64,000 bases of DNA, taken from NCBI RefSeq assembly GCF_025947345.1, contig NZ_CP110011.1, forward strand, positions 4,216,001-4,280,000, written 5' to 3'. How positions within the stretch are numbered: the stretch's first letter is position 1; every line of letters begins with the position of its first letter. Made by a program: the position numbers and the translations under genes. The DNA is from Flavobacterium sp. N502536. GTDB lineage: Bacteria > Bacteroidota > Bacteroidia > Flavobacteriales > Flavobacteriaceae. The notes below the pieces were generated by a model. That model worked only from the letters and a program-made list of their open reading frames with translations, did not search any database and was not told the origin of the DNA. Below, piece after piece: positions 18,996-27,147 of the stretch.

Positions 18996-19469
18996 ATGAA
19001 TACCCAGGACACAGTCGAAATAATTCCTTTCTCTTCCGATCTGAAAGAGCATGTAAAGATCTTAAATATAGAATGGCTTCAAAAGTATTTTAGAGTTGAA
19101 GAAAGAGACGAAGTCGTGCTTTCCAATCCACAGGAAGAAATTATAGACAAAGGAGGGTTGATTTTTTATGCCAGATACAAAGGCGAAATCATTGGAACGG
19201 TCTCTTTGATGAAAATTAATGATACCACATTTGAATTGAGTAAAATGGCGGTTTCAGATAAAGCACAAGGTCTGGGAGTTGGAAATAAACTATTAGAACA
19301 CTGCATGACCGTTGCCGAAAACAATAATATTAAAAAGTTATTCCTGTATTCCAATCGCATACTGCTTCCCGCGCTTCATTTATATGAGAAATTTGGTTTT
19401 ATAGAGGTTCCTTTAGAAGATGTAAGTTATGAAAGAGCAGATATAAAGATGGAGAAAATTCTGTCTTAA
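18996..19469 (+). CDS. GNAT family N-acetyltransferase
   Basis: 157 residues from the ATG at 18996 (a TTG two codons earlier is in frame). The GNAT core is visible: the strand TFELSKMAVSDKAQGLGVG with the acetyl-CoA loop (KAQGLGVGNKL, the Q/RxxGxG/A motif) and the C-terminal ALHLYEKFGFIEV. Acceptor unknown. It stands alone between tsaE and the alanine dehydrogenase gene. Confidence 0.9.
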   Translation: MNTQDTVEIIPFSSDLKEHVKILNIEWLQKYFRVEERDEVVLSNPQEEIIDKGGLIFYARYKGEIIGTVSLMKINDTTFELSKMAVSDKAQGLGVGNKLLEHCMTVAENNNIKKLFLYSNRILLPALHLYEKFGFIEVPLEDVSYERADIKMEKILS

Positions 19470-19552
19470 TTCTTAAACAAGTATTAGCAGAATTTTTACA
19501 TTGATTTTAAAACTTTTTACGTAATTTGTACTCTTAATTTTTCGCACCACCC

Positions 19553-20752
19553 ATGTCAATTACCTTAACCCCATTTACGAAACAGCAATTGTTGCCACAA
19601 GAAGAAAAACTTGAAATTGGCCGATTCAAAAGCGAGCTTTTTATAGGAATTCCTAAAGAAACGAGTTATCAGGAACGTCGTATTTGCCTGACACCGGATG
19701 CAGTAAACTCTTTGACTTATGAAGGTCACAGAGTAATGATTGAGGCCGGAGCGGGAGAAAGTTCAAGTTATACCGATAAAGAATACTCAGATGCCGGGGC
19801 TGAAGTAACAAAAGATACTAAAAAAGTTTTTGGATGTCCGTTGTTGCTTAAAGTTGAACCCCCGACAATAGCTGAAATCGAAATGATTAATCCGGAAACG
19901 ATTATAATTTCGGCCATTCAGTTAAAAACGAAGAAAAAGGGATACTTTGAAGCTTTGGCTCAAAAAAAGATCACAGCACTTGCTTTTGAATATATTAAGG
20001 ACGAAGACGGATCCTATCCTGCGGTGAAATCATTGAGTGAGATTGCCGGAACAGCTTCTATTTTGATTGCTGCTGAATTAATGATCACAGATGAATTTGG
20101 AAAAGGTCTTTTGTTTGGAAACATTACCGGAGTCCCTCCTACTGATGTTGTCATATTAGGAGCCGGAACTGTTGGTGAATTTGCTGCCAAAACGGCTATA
20201 GGTCTTGGAGCGAATGTTAAAGTTTTCGACAATTCGATTACCAAATTACGTCGTTTACAAAACAATCTGAACCAACGCATTTTTACATCAACCGTTCAGC
20301 AAAAAGCCTTATTAAAAGCATTAAGACGTTGTGATGTTGCGATTGGTGCTATGCGTGGCAAAGAACGTTGCCCGATTATTGTTACGGAAACCATGGTGGA
20401 ACACATGAAAAAAGGAGCAGTAATTGTCGACGTGAGTATTGATACCGGCGGATGCTTTGAAACTTCGGAAGTTACCACTCATGAGAAACCAACTTTTATT
20501 AAAAGCAATGTGCTTCATTATTGCGTACCTAATATACCTTCACGATACTCTAAAACAGCTTCGTTGTCTATAAGTAACATTCTGACTCCCTACTTGCTTC
20601 AAATAGCGGAAGACGGTGGCTTGGAAAGCGCGATCAGATGTAATAAAGGTTTAAAAAACGGAATTTACCTGTACCACGGAATCCTTACTAACAAAGCAAT
20701 TGGCGAATGGTTCGATTTACCGGATAACGATATTAATTTACTTGTATTTTAA
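19553..20752 (+). CDS. ald: Alanine dehydrogenase
   Basis: 399 residues of the alanine dehydrogenase/transhydrogenase family, the form common in Bacteroidota. The N-terminal domain has the substrate-binding segment KETSYQERRICLTPDAV; the NAD-binding Rossmann core has VVILGAGTVGEFAAKTA; IVDVSIDTGGCFE and CVPNIPSRYSKTAS are family motifs. It interconverts L-alanine and pyruvate plus ammonia. A role in alanine catabolism or ammonia assimilation is known for the family; direction here is unknown. Confidence 0.92.
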   Translation: MSITLTPFTKQQLLPQEEKLEIGRFKSELFIGIPKETSYQERRICLTPDAVNSLTYEGHRVMIEAGAGESSSYTDKEYSDAGAEVTKDTKKVFGCPLLLKVEPPTIAEIEMINPETIIISAIQLKTKKKGYFEALAQKKITALAFEYIKDEDGSYPAVKSLSEIAGTASILIAAELMITDEFGKGLLFGNITGVPPTDVVILGAGTVGEFAAKTAIGLGANVKVFDNSITKLRRLQNNLNQRIFTSTVQQKALLKALRRCDVAIGAMRGKERCPIIVTETMVEHMKKGAVIVDVSIDTGGCFETSEVTTHEKPTFIKSNVLHYCVPNIPSRYSKTASLSISNILTPYLLQIAEDGGLESAIRCNKGLKNGIYLYHGILTNKAIGEWFDLPDNDINLLVF

Positions 20753-20765
20753 GGGAACTTTAGTG

Positions 20766-20773
20766 TACCTTTG
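20766..20773 (+). promoter_or_regulatory. Probable promoter -7 element (TACCTTTG)
   Basis: Perfect TAnnTTTG match, 15 nt before the ATG at 20789, with a TTG about 22 nt upstream. It supports the ATG at 20789 over an earlier in-frame TTG, which lies inside this element. Confidence 0.55.
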
Positions 20774-20788
20774 CAAAAAAAATATTTC

Positions 20789-21172
20789 ATGAAGTTCGTA
20801 CATCGTTTTGCTTATTATTTGATTGGTTTGGTTATAGGATGTTTTTTTGTAGCCCTTGTGTTCAGTGGAAAAGATACACGTTGCAATTACTTTCCAAACG
20901 CCAGAGTTTTAAACAATTTACGTACGAAGCCTTTTCAGTATTCTGATAAAGCAATTCAGACTTTAAATGAAAAATGGGTTGACACTGCTGATATTAAAAG
21001 TACACTAACCTATGGAGATGTTGATTTTGATAAAAGTAATGTACCAGTAAATAAAGGAAAGCTTTATATCATTGAAGGTAAAACTGCGAAAAACCAAGAG
21101 ATTATCTTAAAAGTAGTTAACTACGAGGATAAAGCGATTTTAGAGGAGATTATCAAAAAAGATAAAGAGTAA
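20789..21172 (+). CDS. DUF4258-like membrane-anchored protein
   Basis: 127 residues. One N-terminal membrane helix (about 7-27, YYLIGLVIGCFFVALVF) anchors a small domain outside the cytoplasm. The domain pattern (helix, then DIKSTLTYGDVDFDKS, then strands LYIIEGK and IILKVVNYEDKA) resembles the DUF4258 group, whose soluble relatives look like RelE-fold toxins; here the membrane anchor and cysteine Cys30ish argue against a toxin. Function unknown. It follows ald on the same strand but seems to have its own promoter. Confidence 0.75.
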   Translation: MKFVHRFAYYLIGLVIGCFFVALVFSGKDTRCNYFPNARVLNNLRTKPFQYSDKAIQTLNEKWVDTADIKSTLTYGDVDFDKSNVPVNKGKLYIIEGKTAKNQEIILKVVNYEDKAILEEIIKKDKE

Positions 21173-21215
21173 TCACTGTTATCTCCAATAAAACTTTATT
21201 GGTTATTGTTTTTTT

Positions 21216-21887
21216 TTACAACCATTCAATGGCTGTTATTCCTTTAGATTTCAGGAATTCATTTGTTTTACTAAAATGCTTGTTTCCGAACCATTTTCCC
21301 TGGTTAGCACTCATTGGTGAAGGATGTCCGGATTCTAAAATGCAATGTTTCGAACGATCTATTTTAGCCCCTTTTTTCTGAGCAAAGCTTCCCCATAATA
21401 GAAAAACAACATTTTCTTTCTGATCAGAAATGGCTTGAATTACGGCATCCGTAAACAAATTCCATTTCAGGTGTTTATGACTATTTGGACTGTCTTTACG
21501 AACGGTTAATGAAGCATTTAAAAGCAAAACACCTTGCTCTGCCCATTTCTCAAGATTCCCTGAAGTTGGCATAAAAATAGAATCGAGATCATCATTTAAT
21601 TCCCGATAAATATTGCGTAGTGATGGTGGAATTTTGACCGAATCATTTACAGAAAAGCTTAAGCCATTGGCCTCTCCTTCTCCATGGTAAGGATCCTGTC
21701 CAATAATAACTACTTTTAAGTCTTCAAAAGCACAGCTGTTAAATGCTGAAAAAATCAATTCTTCTGGTGGGTAACAGGTATGTGTCTGGTATTCTGTTTC
21801 CAGAGCTGCTGTTAAGGCTGTAAAATAGCTTTTTGAGTTTTCTTCTTTAAGTACCGCTTCCCAGCCTAGAGAAAGATTGATTTTCAT
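21216..21887 (-). CDS. ung: Uracil-DNA glycosylase
   Basis: 223 residues, usual length for family 1 UDG. It removes uracil from DNA in base excision repair. The catalytic water-activating Asp65 is in GQDPYHGEGEANG, the uracil-binding segment is LLLNASLTV, and the Leu-loop has HPSPMSA with His188. Divergently transcribed from mutS2, with 110 nt between the starts. Confidence 0.98.
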   Translation of the reverse strand: MKINLSLGWEAVLKEENSKSYFTALTAALETEYQTHTCYPPEELIFSAFNSCAFEDLKVVIIGQDPYHGEGEANGLSFSVNDSVKIPPSLRNIYRELNDDLDSIFMPTSGNLEKWAEQGVLLLNASLTVRKDSPNSHKHLKWNLFTDAVIQAISDQKENVVFLLWGSFAQKKGAKIDRSKHCILESGHPSPMSANQGKWFGNKHFSKTNEFLKSKGITAIEWL

Positions 21888-21965
21888 TTTTTGATTTTTA
21901 TTACAAATTACGCAAAGTTTTCTTCAAAGTACTAATTAATAGTGCTATTTCGTTTTAAAACTTTG

Positions 21966-21973
21966 TAACTTTG
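21966..21973 (+). promoter_or_regulatory. Probable mutS2 promoter -7 element (TAACTTTG)
   Basis: Perfect TAnnTTTG, 24 nt before the mutS2 ATG at 21998. The longer in-frame start TTG at 21971 lies within it and is rejected. Confidence 0.55.
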
Positions 21974-21997
21974 AACCTTTACAACTTACGATATATA

Positions 21998-24163
21998 ATG
22001 ATATCTATTACCGAAAAAACATTACAAGATTTACAATTTCCAACAGTACTCGAAACCATTTCTGCAGGCTGTAATACTGATATTGGAAAAGAAAAAGCTT
22101 TACAAATAACTCCTTTTAGAGATAAAGAAACATTGATGCAGGCTTTAATGCAAACATCAGAATATGTTTCCTCCTTTCAAAATAACAACGCCATTCCCAA
22201 TCATGGGTTTGACGCGATCACGCACGAAATTAAGTTTCTGGCTATCGAAGATAGTTTTCTGGAAGTGGGCAGCTTTAGAAAAATTGCAACCCTTTCTTCA
22301 ACCTCCAACTTTTTATTAAATTTCCTTAAAAAGTTTGATGATTATTATCCGAATCTAAACGCCAGAGCTTCACGTGTTGAATATACCAAAGATATCGTAA
22401 CGACCATTGATGCAATTGTAGACAAATACGGAGAGATCAAAGACAATGCTTCGCCGGCTTTGCTGAGCATACGACAAAATATGAATCTGGTTCGTGGTAA
22501 AGTAAACCAGAGTTTTGGAGTAGCCCTGACACAATACAATAGCCTTGGTTATTTGGATGATATTAAGGAAAGTTTTGTACAAAACCGTAGAGTTTTAGCT
22601 GTTTTGGCCATGTACCGCCGAAAAGTGAAAGGTTCTATTTTAGGAAGCTCAAAAACCGGAAGTATTGCTTATATCGAACCTGAAGCTACTTTAAAATACT
22701 CGAGAGAACTGGCAAATCTGGAATACGAAGAGAAAGAAGAGATTACCCGAATTTTAAAGCAATTGTCGAACGCGATTCGACCGCACTTACCTTTGTTAAT
22801 CGAGTATCAGGAATTTTTAAGTGATATTGACGTTGTTGCCGGAAAAGCAAAATACGCCAATAGAATTAACGGAATTTTACCTGCCATTACCGAAGAGAGA
22901 AGATTGTTTTTCAGAGAGGCTTATCATCCTATTTTATACCTGAACAACAAGCAGAAAAACGAAGTTACGCATCCTCAGACCATTGAATTAAAGCAAGATA
23001 ACCGAATTATTGTCATTTCGGGACCAAATGCGGGTGGAAAAACAATTTCTTTAAAAACGGTTGGTTTGCTGCAACTGATGTTACAATCAGGAATGTTGAT
23101 TCCGGTTCATGAACGAAGTGAAACATTCTTGTTTGACCGAATTTTAACGGACATTGGAGATAATCAATCCATTGAAAATCACCTAAGTACCTATAGTTAC
23201 CGTTTGAAGAATATGAATTACTTCCTGAAGAAGTGCAACAAGAAAACCATGTTTTTGATTGACGAATTTGGTACAGGTTCTGATCCTGAATTAGGAGGTG
23301 CTTTAGCAGAAATATTTCTTGAAGAATTTTACCACCGTGAAGCTTTTGGAATTATTACCACGCATTATTCCAACCTAAAAATTCTGGCCAACGAATTGCC
23401 TTATGCAACCAATGCGAATATGATGTTTGATGAAAAAACATTAGAACCGATGTACAAGTTGGCATTAGGACAGGCCGGAAGTTCATTTACTTTTGAAGTC
23501 GCGCTGAAAAATGGAATCCCTTTTGGATTGATTAATCGTGCCAAAAAGAAAATTGAAGTGGGTAAAGTTCGTTTCGACAAAACCATTGCAACACTTCAGA
23601 AAGAACGTTCTAAGCTTGAAAAGACATCTCTTAATTTAAAAGAGGAAGAAACCAGAGCTCGTGAGGAAAGCAAGAAGATGGAAAACATCAATGTAAAAAT
23701 CAAGCAAAAACTAGAAAGCTATCAGGAATTGTACGACAGCAACCAAAAGACGATTTACATTGGCCAAAAAATAGAAGATATTTCAGAGAAATACTTTAAC
23801 AATAAAAATAAAAAAGAGCTTATTGGAGAGTTTTTGAAAATTATAGAAATTGAGAATTCAAAACGCAAAAAAGCAACCCCGAAAGAAGTCAAGGCCATAA
23901 TCGAAAAGAAAAAAGAAGTAATTGCCGAGATTACGGTAAAAGTAGAGGAAATTCGAAAAGAGAAAAAAGAAAAGAAACTTAAGCCTGTAATCGAAAAACC
24001 AAAACCAATTTTAAAAGTGGGTGACAGAGTCAGAATGCTTGACGGAAGATCTGTTGGAAGTATTGATGCCATCGAAAAAAATAAGGCAACAGTCAACTAC
24101 GGAATTTTTACTTCAAAAGTAAGTTTGGATGAATTGGAATTGGTGGAAGCTGTTAAAAAGTAA
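21998..24163 (+). CDS. mutS2: MutS2-type DNA-binding ATPase lacking the Smr domain
   Basis: 721 residues. MutS core III (coiled lever) is followed by the ATPase: Walker A GPNAGGKT at about 342-349, Walker B/DE in MFLIDEFGTGSDP, and ITTHYSNLK. A long charged coiled-coil (about 500-670) follows and a KOW-like end (VGDRVRMLDGRSVGSIDAI). Canonical MutS2 proteins carry a C-terminal Smr nuclease domain; here the protein stops after the KOW-like part, and the 264 nt downstream do not encode one in any frame. Family role: control of recombination and, in some species, splitting stalled ribosomes. The protein may rely on a separate Smr protein. Confidence 0.93.
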   Translation: MISITEKTLQDLQFPTVLETISAGCNTDIGKEKALQITPFRDKETLMQALMQTSEYVSSFQNNNAIPNHGFDAITHEIKFLAIEDSFLEVGSFRKIATLSSTSNFLLNFLKKFDDYYPNLNARASRVEYTKDIVTTIDAIVDKYGEIKDNASPALLSIRQNMNLVRGKVNQSFGVALTQYNSLGYLDDIKESFVQNRRVLAVLAMYRRKVKGSILGSSKTGSIAYIEPEATLKYSRELANLEYEEKEEITRILKQLSNAIRPHLPLLIEYQEFLSDIDVVAGKAKYANRINGILPAITEERRLFFREAYHPILYLNNKQKNEVTHPQTIELKQDNRIIVISGPNAGGKTISLKTVGLLQLMLQSGMLIPVHERSETFLFDRILTDIGDNQSIENHLSTYSYRLKNMNYFLKKCNKKTMFLIDEFGTGSDPELGGALAEIFLEEFYHREAFGIITTHYSNLKILANELPYATNANMMFDEKTLEPMYKLALGQAGSSFTFEVALKNGIPFGLINRAKKKIEVGKVRFDKTIATLQKERSKLEKTSLNLKEEETRAREESKKMENINVKIKQKLESYQELYDSNQKTIYIGQKIEDISEKYFNNKNKKELIGEFLKIIEIENSKRKKATPKEVKAIIEKKKEVIAEITVKVEEIRKEKKEKKLKPVIEKPKPILKVGDRVRMLDGRSVGSIDAIEKNKATVNYGIFTSKVSLDELELVEAVKK

Positions 24164-24280
24164 ATTTTAAGCTCTAACCCTGTTTTTGAACCTTTAAAAG
24201 TTTAAAAAAGAAGCAAAAATTAAAATAAAGCGATTTACGCAACGATTTCTTGAAAGACAGTTGTGAAGATGGATATTTTT

Positions 24281-24319
24281 CAAAAACAGCTTATATTTAA
24301 TTTATGTAAGCTGTTTTTG
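24281..24319 (+). terminator. mutS2 terminator
   Basis: CAAAAACAGCTTA (24281-24293) and TAAGCTGTTTTTG (24307-24319) form a perfect 13-bp stem, 13-nt loop, U-rich 3' arm, about 120 nt past the mutS2 stop. Confidence 0.8.
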
Positions 24320-24427
24320 ATGTGTAAAATTTATTGATTTTGTCATTTTAATAAACAAAACTAATACGGAGTGATTGTCATCATTTTTGATATTCCCTGA
24401 AACTTAAAACCTGAAATTTTTCGTCAA

Positions 24428-24841
24428 ATGCAAAATCTTCCAAAAAACAAAAAAATAATCCTCTTTGACGGTGTTTGCAATTTATGCAACGGTGCTGTTC
24501 AGTTTATCATCAAACATGATAAAAAAGATAATTTTCGTTTTGTGGCTTTGCAATCTGAGTTGGGAATTGAAATTTGTCAATATATTGGTGTGGATCCGAA
24601 TAAAATCGACAGCATTATTTTATACGATCCCGGTGTTGCCTATTATCTTAAATCATCTGCTGCAATTGAAATTGCCGATAACCTGGGTGGAATTTACAGT
24701 TTACTTTCTGTTTTTAAAATTTTACCAGAAAAACTTCGAAATTACCTTTATGACTATGTTGCGAAAAACCGTTACAAATGGTATGGCAAAAAAGAAAGCT
24801 GCATGATTCCAACTGTGGAATTGAAAGCTAAGTTTCTTTAA
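24428..24841 (+). CDS. DCC family thiol-disulfide oxidoreductase (DUF393)
   Basis: 137 residues. The DxxCxxC motif that names the family is present as FDGVCNLCNGAVQFI at about 14-28, at the N-terminus of a thioredoxin-like fold. A conserved later region reads YSLLSVFKILPEKLRNYLYDYVAKNRYKWYG. Family members are predicted redox proteins without a defined substrate. Monocistronic, between the mutS2 terminator and a repeat-rich convergent gap. Confidence 0.92.
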   Translation: MQNLPKNKKIILFDGVCNLCNGAVQFIIKHDKKDNFRFVALQSELGIEICQYIGVDPNKIDSIILYDPGVAYYLKSSAAIEIADNLGGIYSLLSVFKILPEKLRNYLYDYVAKNRYKWYGKKESCMIPTVELKAKFL

Positions 24842-24888
24842 ATAATAAAAATTCCAATATTTTAAATTCCAATGCTTAGTGTAATACT

Positions 24889-24988
24889 TGTCATTTCGAG
24901 GAACGAGAAGTCACATTCGCAAAGCAACAAAGATTGGAGAAATACTTTATGGAGTTTCTAATGTGATTTCTCGTTCCTCGAAATGACA
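24889..24988. repeat. REP-like inverted repeat element
   Basis: A 29-nt arm at 24889-24917 (TGTCATTTCGAGGAACGAGA then AGTCACATT) matches the reverse complement of 24960-24988 at 28 of 29 positions. The 42-nt loop contains a further small stem. It resembles dispersed REP-like palindromes seen in many flavobacterial genomes; from general knowledge, not a search. Confidence 0.8.
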
Positions 24989-25030
24989 TACTTTGTCAAG
25001 ATAAAAAATCCCAATAGTTAACGCAATATT

Positions 25031-25077
25031 TGTCACTTCGACGGAGGAGAAGTCACATGTGCAAATCGACAAAGATT
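25031..25077. repeat. Diverged half-copy of the REP-like element
   Basis: A third, degenerate copy of the left arm and part of its loop (TGTCACTTCGACGGAGGAGA, then AGTCACAT, and later GACAAAGATT). It has no matching right arm. Together with 24889-24988 it fills most of the 307-nt gap between the DCC gene and ettA. Confidence 0.7.
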
Positions 25078-25086
25078 TACTGTAAT

Positions 25087-25128
25087 AAAAAATCCCAAAT
25101 TCACTATAGTTGGAATTTGGGATTTTTT
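25087..25128. terminator. Bidirectional terminator between DCC gene and ettA
   Basis: AAAAAATCCCAAATTC (25087-25102) and GAATTTGGGATTTTTT (25113-25128) make a perfect 16-bp stem with a 10-nt loop. It serves convergent genes on both strands. Confidence 0.9.
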
Positions 25129-25148
25129 TATTGAAAATTCAGATCTTA

Positions 25149-26839
25149 TTATCTAATCAATTTTCTGTATTTCAAACGTTTTGGAGTTAAATCACCACCT
25201 AAACGTTTCTTTTTGTTTTCTTCATAATCAGAGAAACTTCCTTCAAAGAAATATACTTCTGAATCACCTTCGAAAGCTAATATGTGTGTACAGATTCTGT
25301 CCAGGAACCATCTGTCGTGTGAAATAATTACAGCACAACCAGCAAAATTCTCTAAACCTTCTTCAAGTGCACGTAGTGTATTTACGTCCAGGTCATTCGT
25401 AGGCTCATCCAGTAAAAGAACATTTCCTTCTTCTTTCAACGTCATGGCTAGGTGCAAACGGTTACGTTCTCCACCAGACAACATTGATACTTTTTTGTTT
25501 TGCTCACCACCTCCAAAATTGAAACGTGATAAGTATGCTCTTGAATTTACCTGCTTACCTCCCATCATCACCAATTCCTGACCGTCGGCAAAATTCTCCC
25601 AAATCGATTTGTTTGGATCAATGTTTGAGTGTGACTGATCAACATAAGCAATTTTTACCGTTTCACCAACTGAAAATTCCCCACTGTCGGTAGCCTGCTC
25701 TCCCATAATCATTTTGAAAATGGTCGATTTACCAGCACCGTTTGGTCCAATGATTCCAACAATACCCGCTTGTGGCAAAGTAAAGTTCAGATTGTCATAT
25801 AATAATTTGTCTCCAAAAGCTTTGGCTACATTTTTTGCTTCTATAACATTCGTTCCTAAACGCGGACCATTTGGAATGTAGATTTCCAAGTTTTCATCCA
25901 GTTGTTTTTGGTCTTCATTTAATAATTTGTCGTAGTTCTGTAAACGGGCTTTTTGTTTGGTCTGACGACCTTTTGCTCCCTGACGAACCCATTCCAACTC
26001 GCGCTCTAAAGTTTTTCTGCGTTTAGAAGCAACTTTTTCTTCCTGAGCCATACGGCTTGATTTTTGATCCAACCAAGAAGAATAGTTTCCTTTCCATGGA
26101 ATACCTTCACCTCTGTCTAACTCTAAAATCCAACCCGCAACATTGTCTAAGAAATATCTATCGTGCGTTACTGCAATTACAGTTCCTGCATATTGAGCTA
26201 AATGCTGCTCTAACCAAAGAACTGATTCAGCATCAAGGTGGTTGGTAGGCTCATCCAATAATAATACATCAGGCTGTTGCAACAACAAACGACATAAAGC
26301 TACACGACGACGCTCACCCCTGAAAGGTTTTTGATAGGTGTATCTCCCTCCGGAGTACGCAAAGCATCCATCGCGATTTCAAGTTTGGTGTCAATTTCCC
26401 AAGCCCCAAGAGCATCAATTTTATCTTGTAAAGCCGCCTGACGATCCATTAACTTGTCCATTTTGTCCTGATCTTCGTAGTTTTCAGGTAAACCAAACAA
26501 ATCATTAATCTGATTGTACTCTTCAAGAACAGCCATAGTTTCAGCAGCTCCTTCACGAACAATTTCGATTACAGTTTTAGAATCATCAAGAATTGGTTCC
26601 TGCTCTAAATAACCAACGGTATAACCCGGTTGAAAAACAACATCACCCTGATAGTTTTTATCAACTCCGGCAATAATTTTTAAAAGTGATGATTTTCCGG
26701 AACCATTAAGACCTAAAATACCAATTTTAGCTCCGTAAAAGAAACTCAGGTATATATTTTTAAGTACTGGTTTGTCTGCTCCCTGATAGGTTTTACTCAA
26801 TTTTTGCATTGAGAAAATTACTTTCTTATCGTCTGACAT
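25149..26839 (-). pseudogene. ettA: Energy-dependent translational throttle ATPase EttA, split by a one-base frameshift
   Basis: Two frames form one ABC-F protein of about 563 residues. The N-terminal frame (26839-26300) has Walker A GLNGSGKSS and ends wrongly at NLSG-VSVVV-stop. The C-terminal frame (26288-25149, opening with a TTG) resumes at LLQQPDVLLLDEPTNHLDAE and includes the second nucleotide-binding domain (GPNGAGKST, LSGGERNRLHLAM, LLLDEPTNDLDV). Reading five C instead of the four at 26317-26320 on the plus strand restores NLSGGERRRVALCRLLLQQ, the first ABC signature. EttA gates the first elongation step according to ATP/ADP level. A C-homopolymer undercall is the simplest explanation; a real mutation is not excluded. 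Confidence 0.9.
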
Positions 26840-26895
26840 ATTATGTTTATTGTTATTAGTTTATTTTTTAATTTGATAGTGCAATTGACGGTGAA

Positions 26896-27078
26896 TTAAA
26901 CTCTTCCTTTCAAAGCGTTAAAAACCCAGGCGATAGAGAAAAAACCAACTCCAACTGCAACAAATCCCCAACCGGAAACGTCTCTGTATCTAAAAGCGCC
27001 AAGACCTATAAGTAACAATCCCATAAGTACCATTATAAAAGTAGCCCATCCTAAAATGGTATTTTTATTCATTCCCAT
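26896..27078 (-). CDS. Small two-helix membrane protein (CAL67264-like)
   Basis: 60 residues, two membrane helices (about 8-26 and 38-54) joined by FRYRDVSGWG. It matches my memory of a small Bacteroidota membrane protein family named CAL67264, often encoded beside ettA; this is recognition, not a search. Function unknown. ATG at 27078; 56 nt separate it from the ettA start, so the pair may be co-transcribed. Confidence 0.8.
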   Translation of the reverse strand: MGMNKNTILGWATFIMVLMGLLLIGLGAFRYRDVSGWGFVAVGVGFFSIAWVFNALKGRV

Positions 27079-27147
27079 AATTGCGTTATTAGTATTTTAA
27101 ATGTAGTATTTTTTTAGAGATGCAAATATCGTGAATTTTCGTAAATC

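Noticed and set aside
23755..24096. 113-codon frame antisense to the charged coiled-coil of mutS2
   Set aside because: A shadow of a Lys/Glu-rich region on the opposite strand; no support of its own.
24465..24806. 113-codon frame overlapping the DCC gene in another frame
   Set aside because: The DCC frame carries the family motif throughout; the other frame has none.
26310..26325. Programmed frameshift in ettA
   Set aside because: A run of four G on the coding strand could slip, but the family is not known to use frameshifting and no stimulatory structure was seen.
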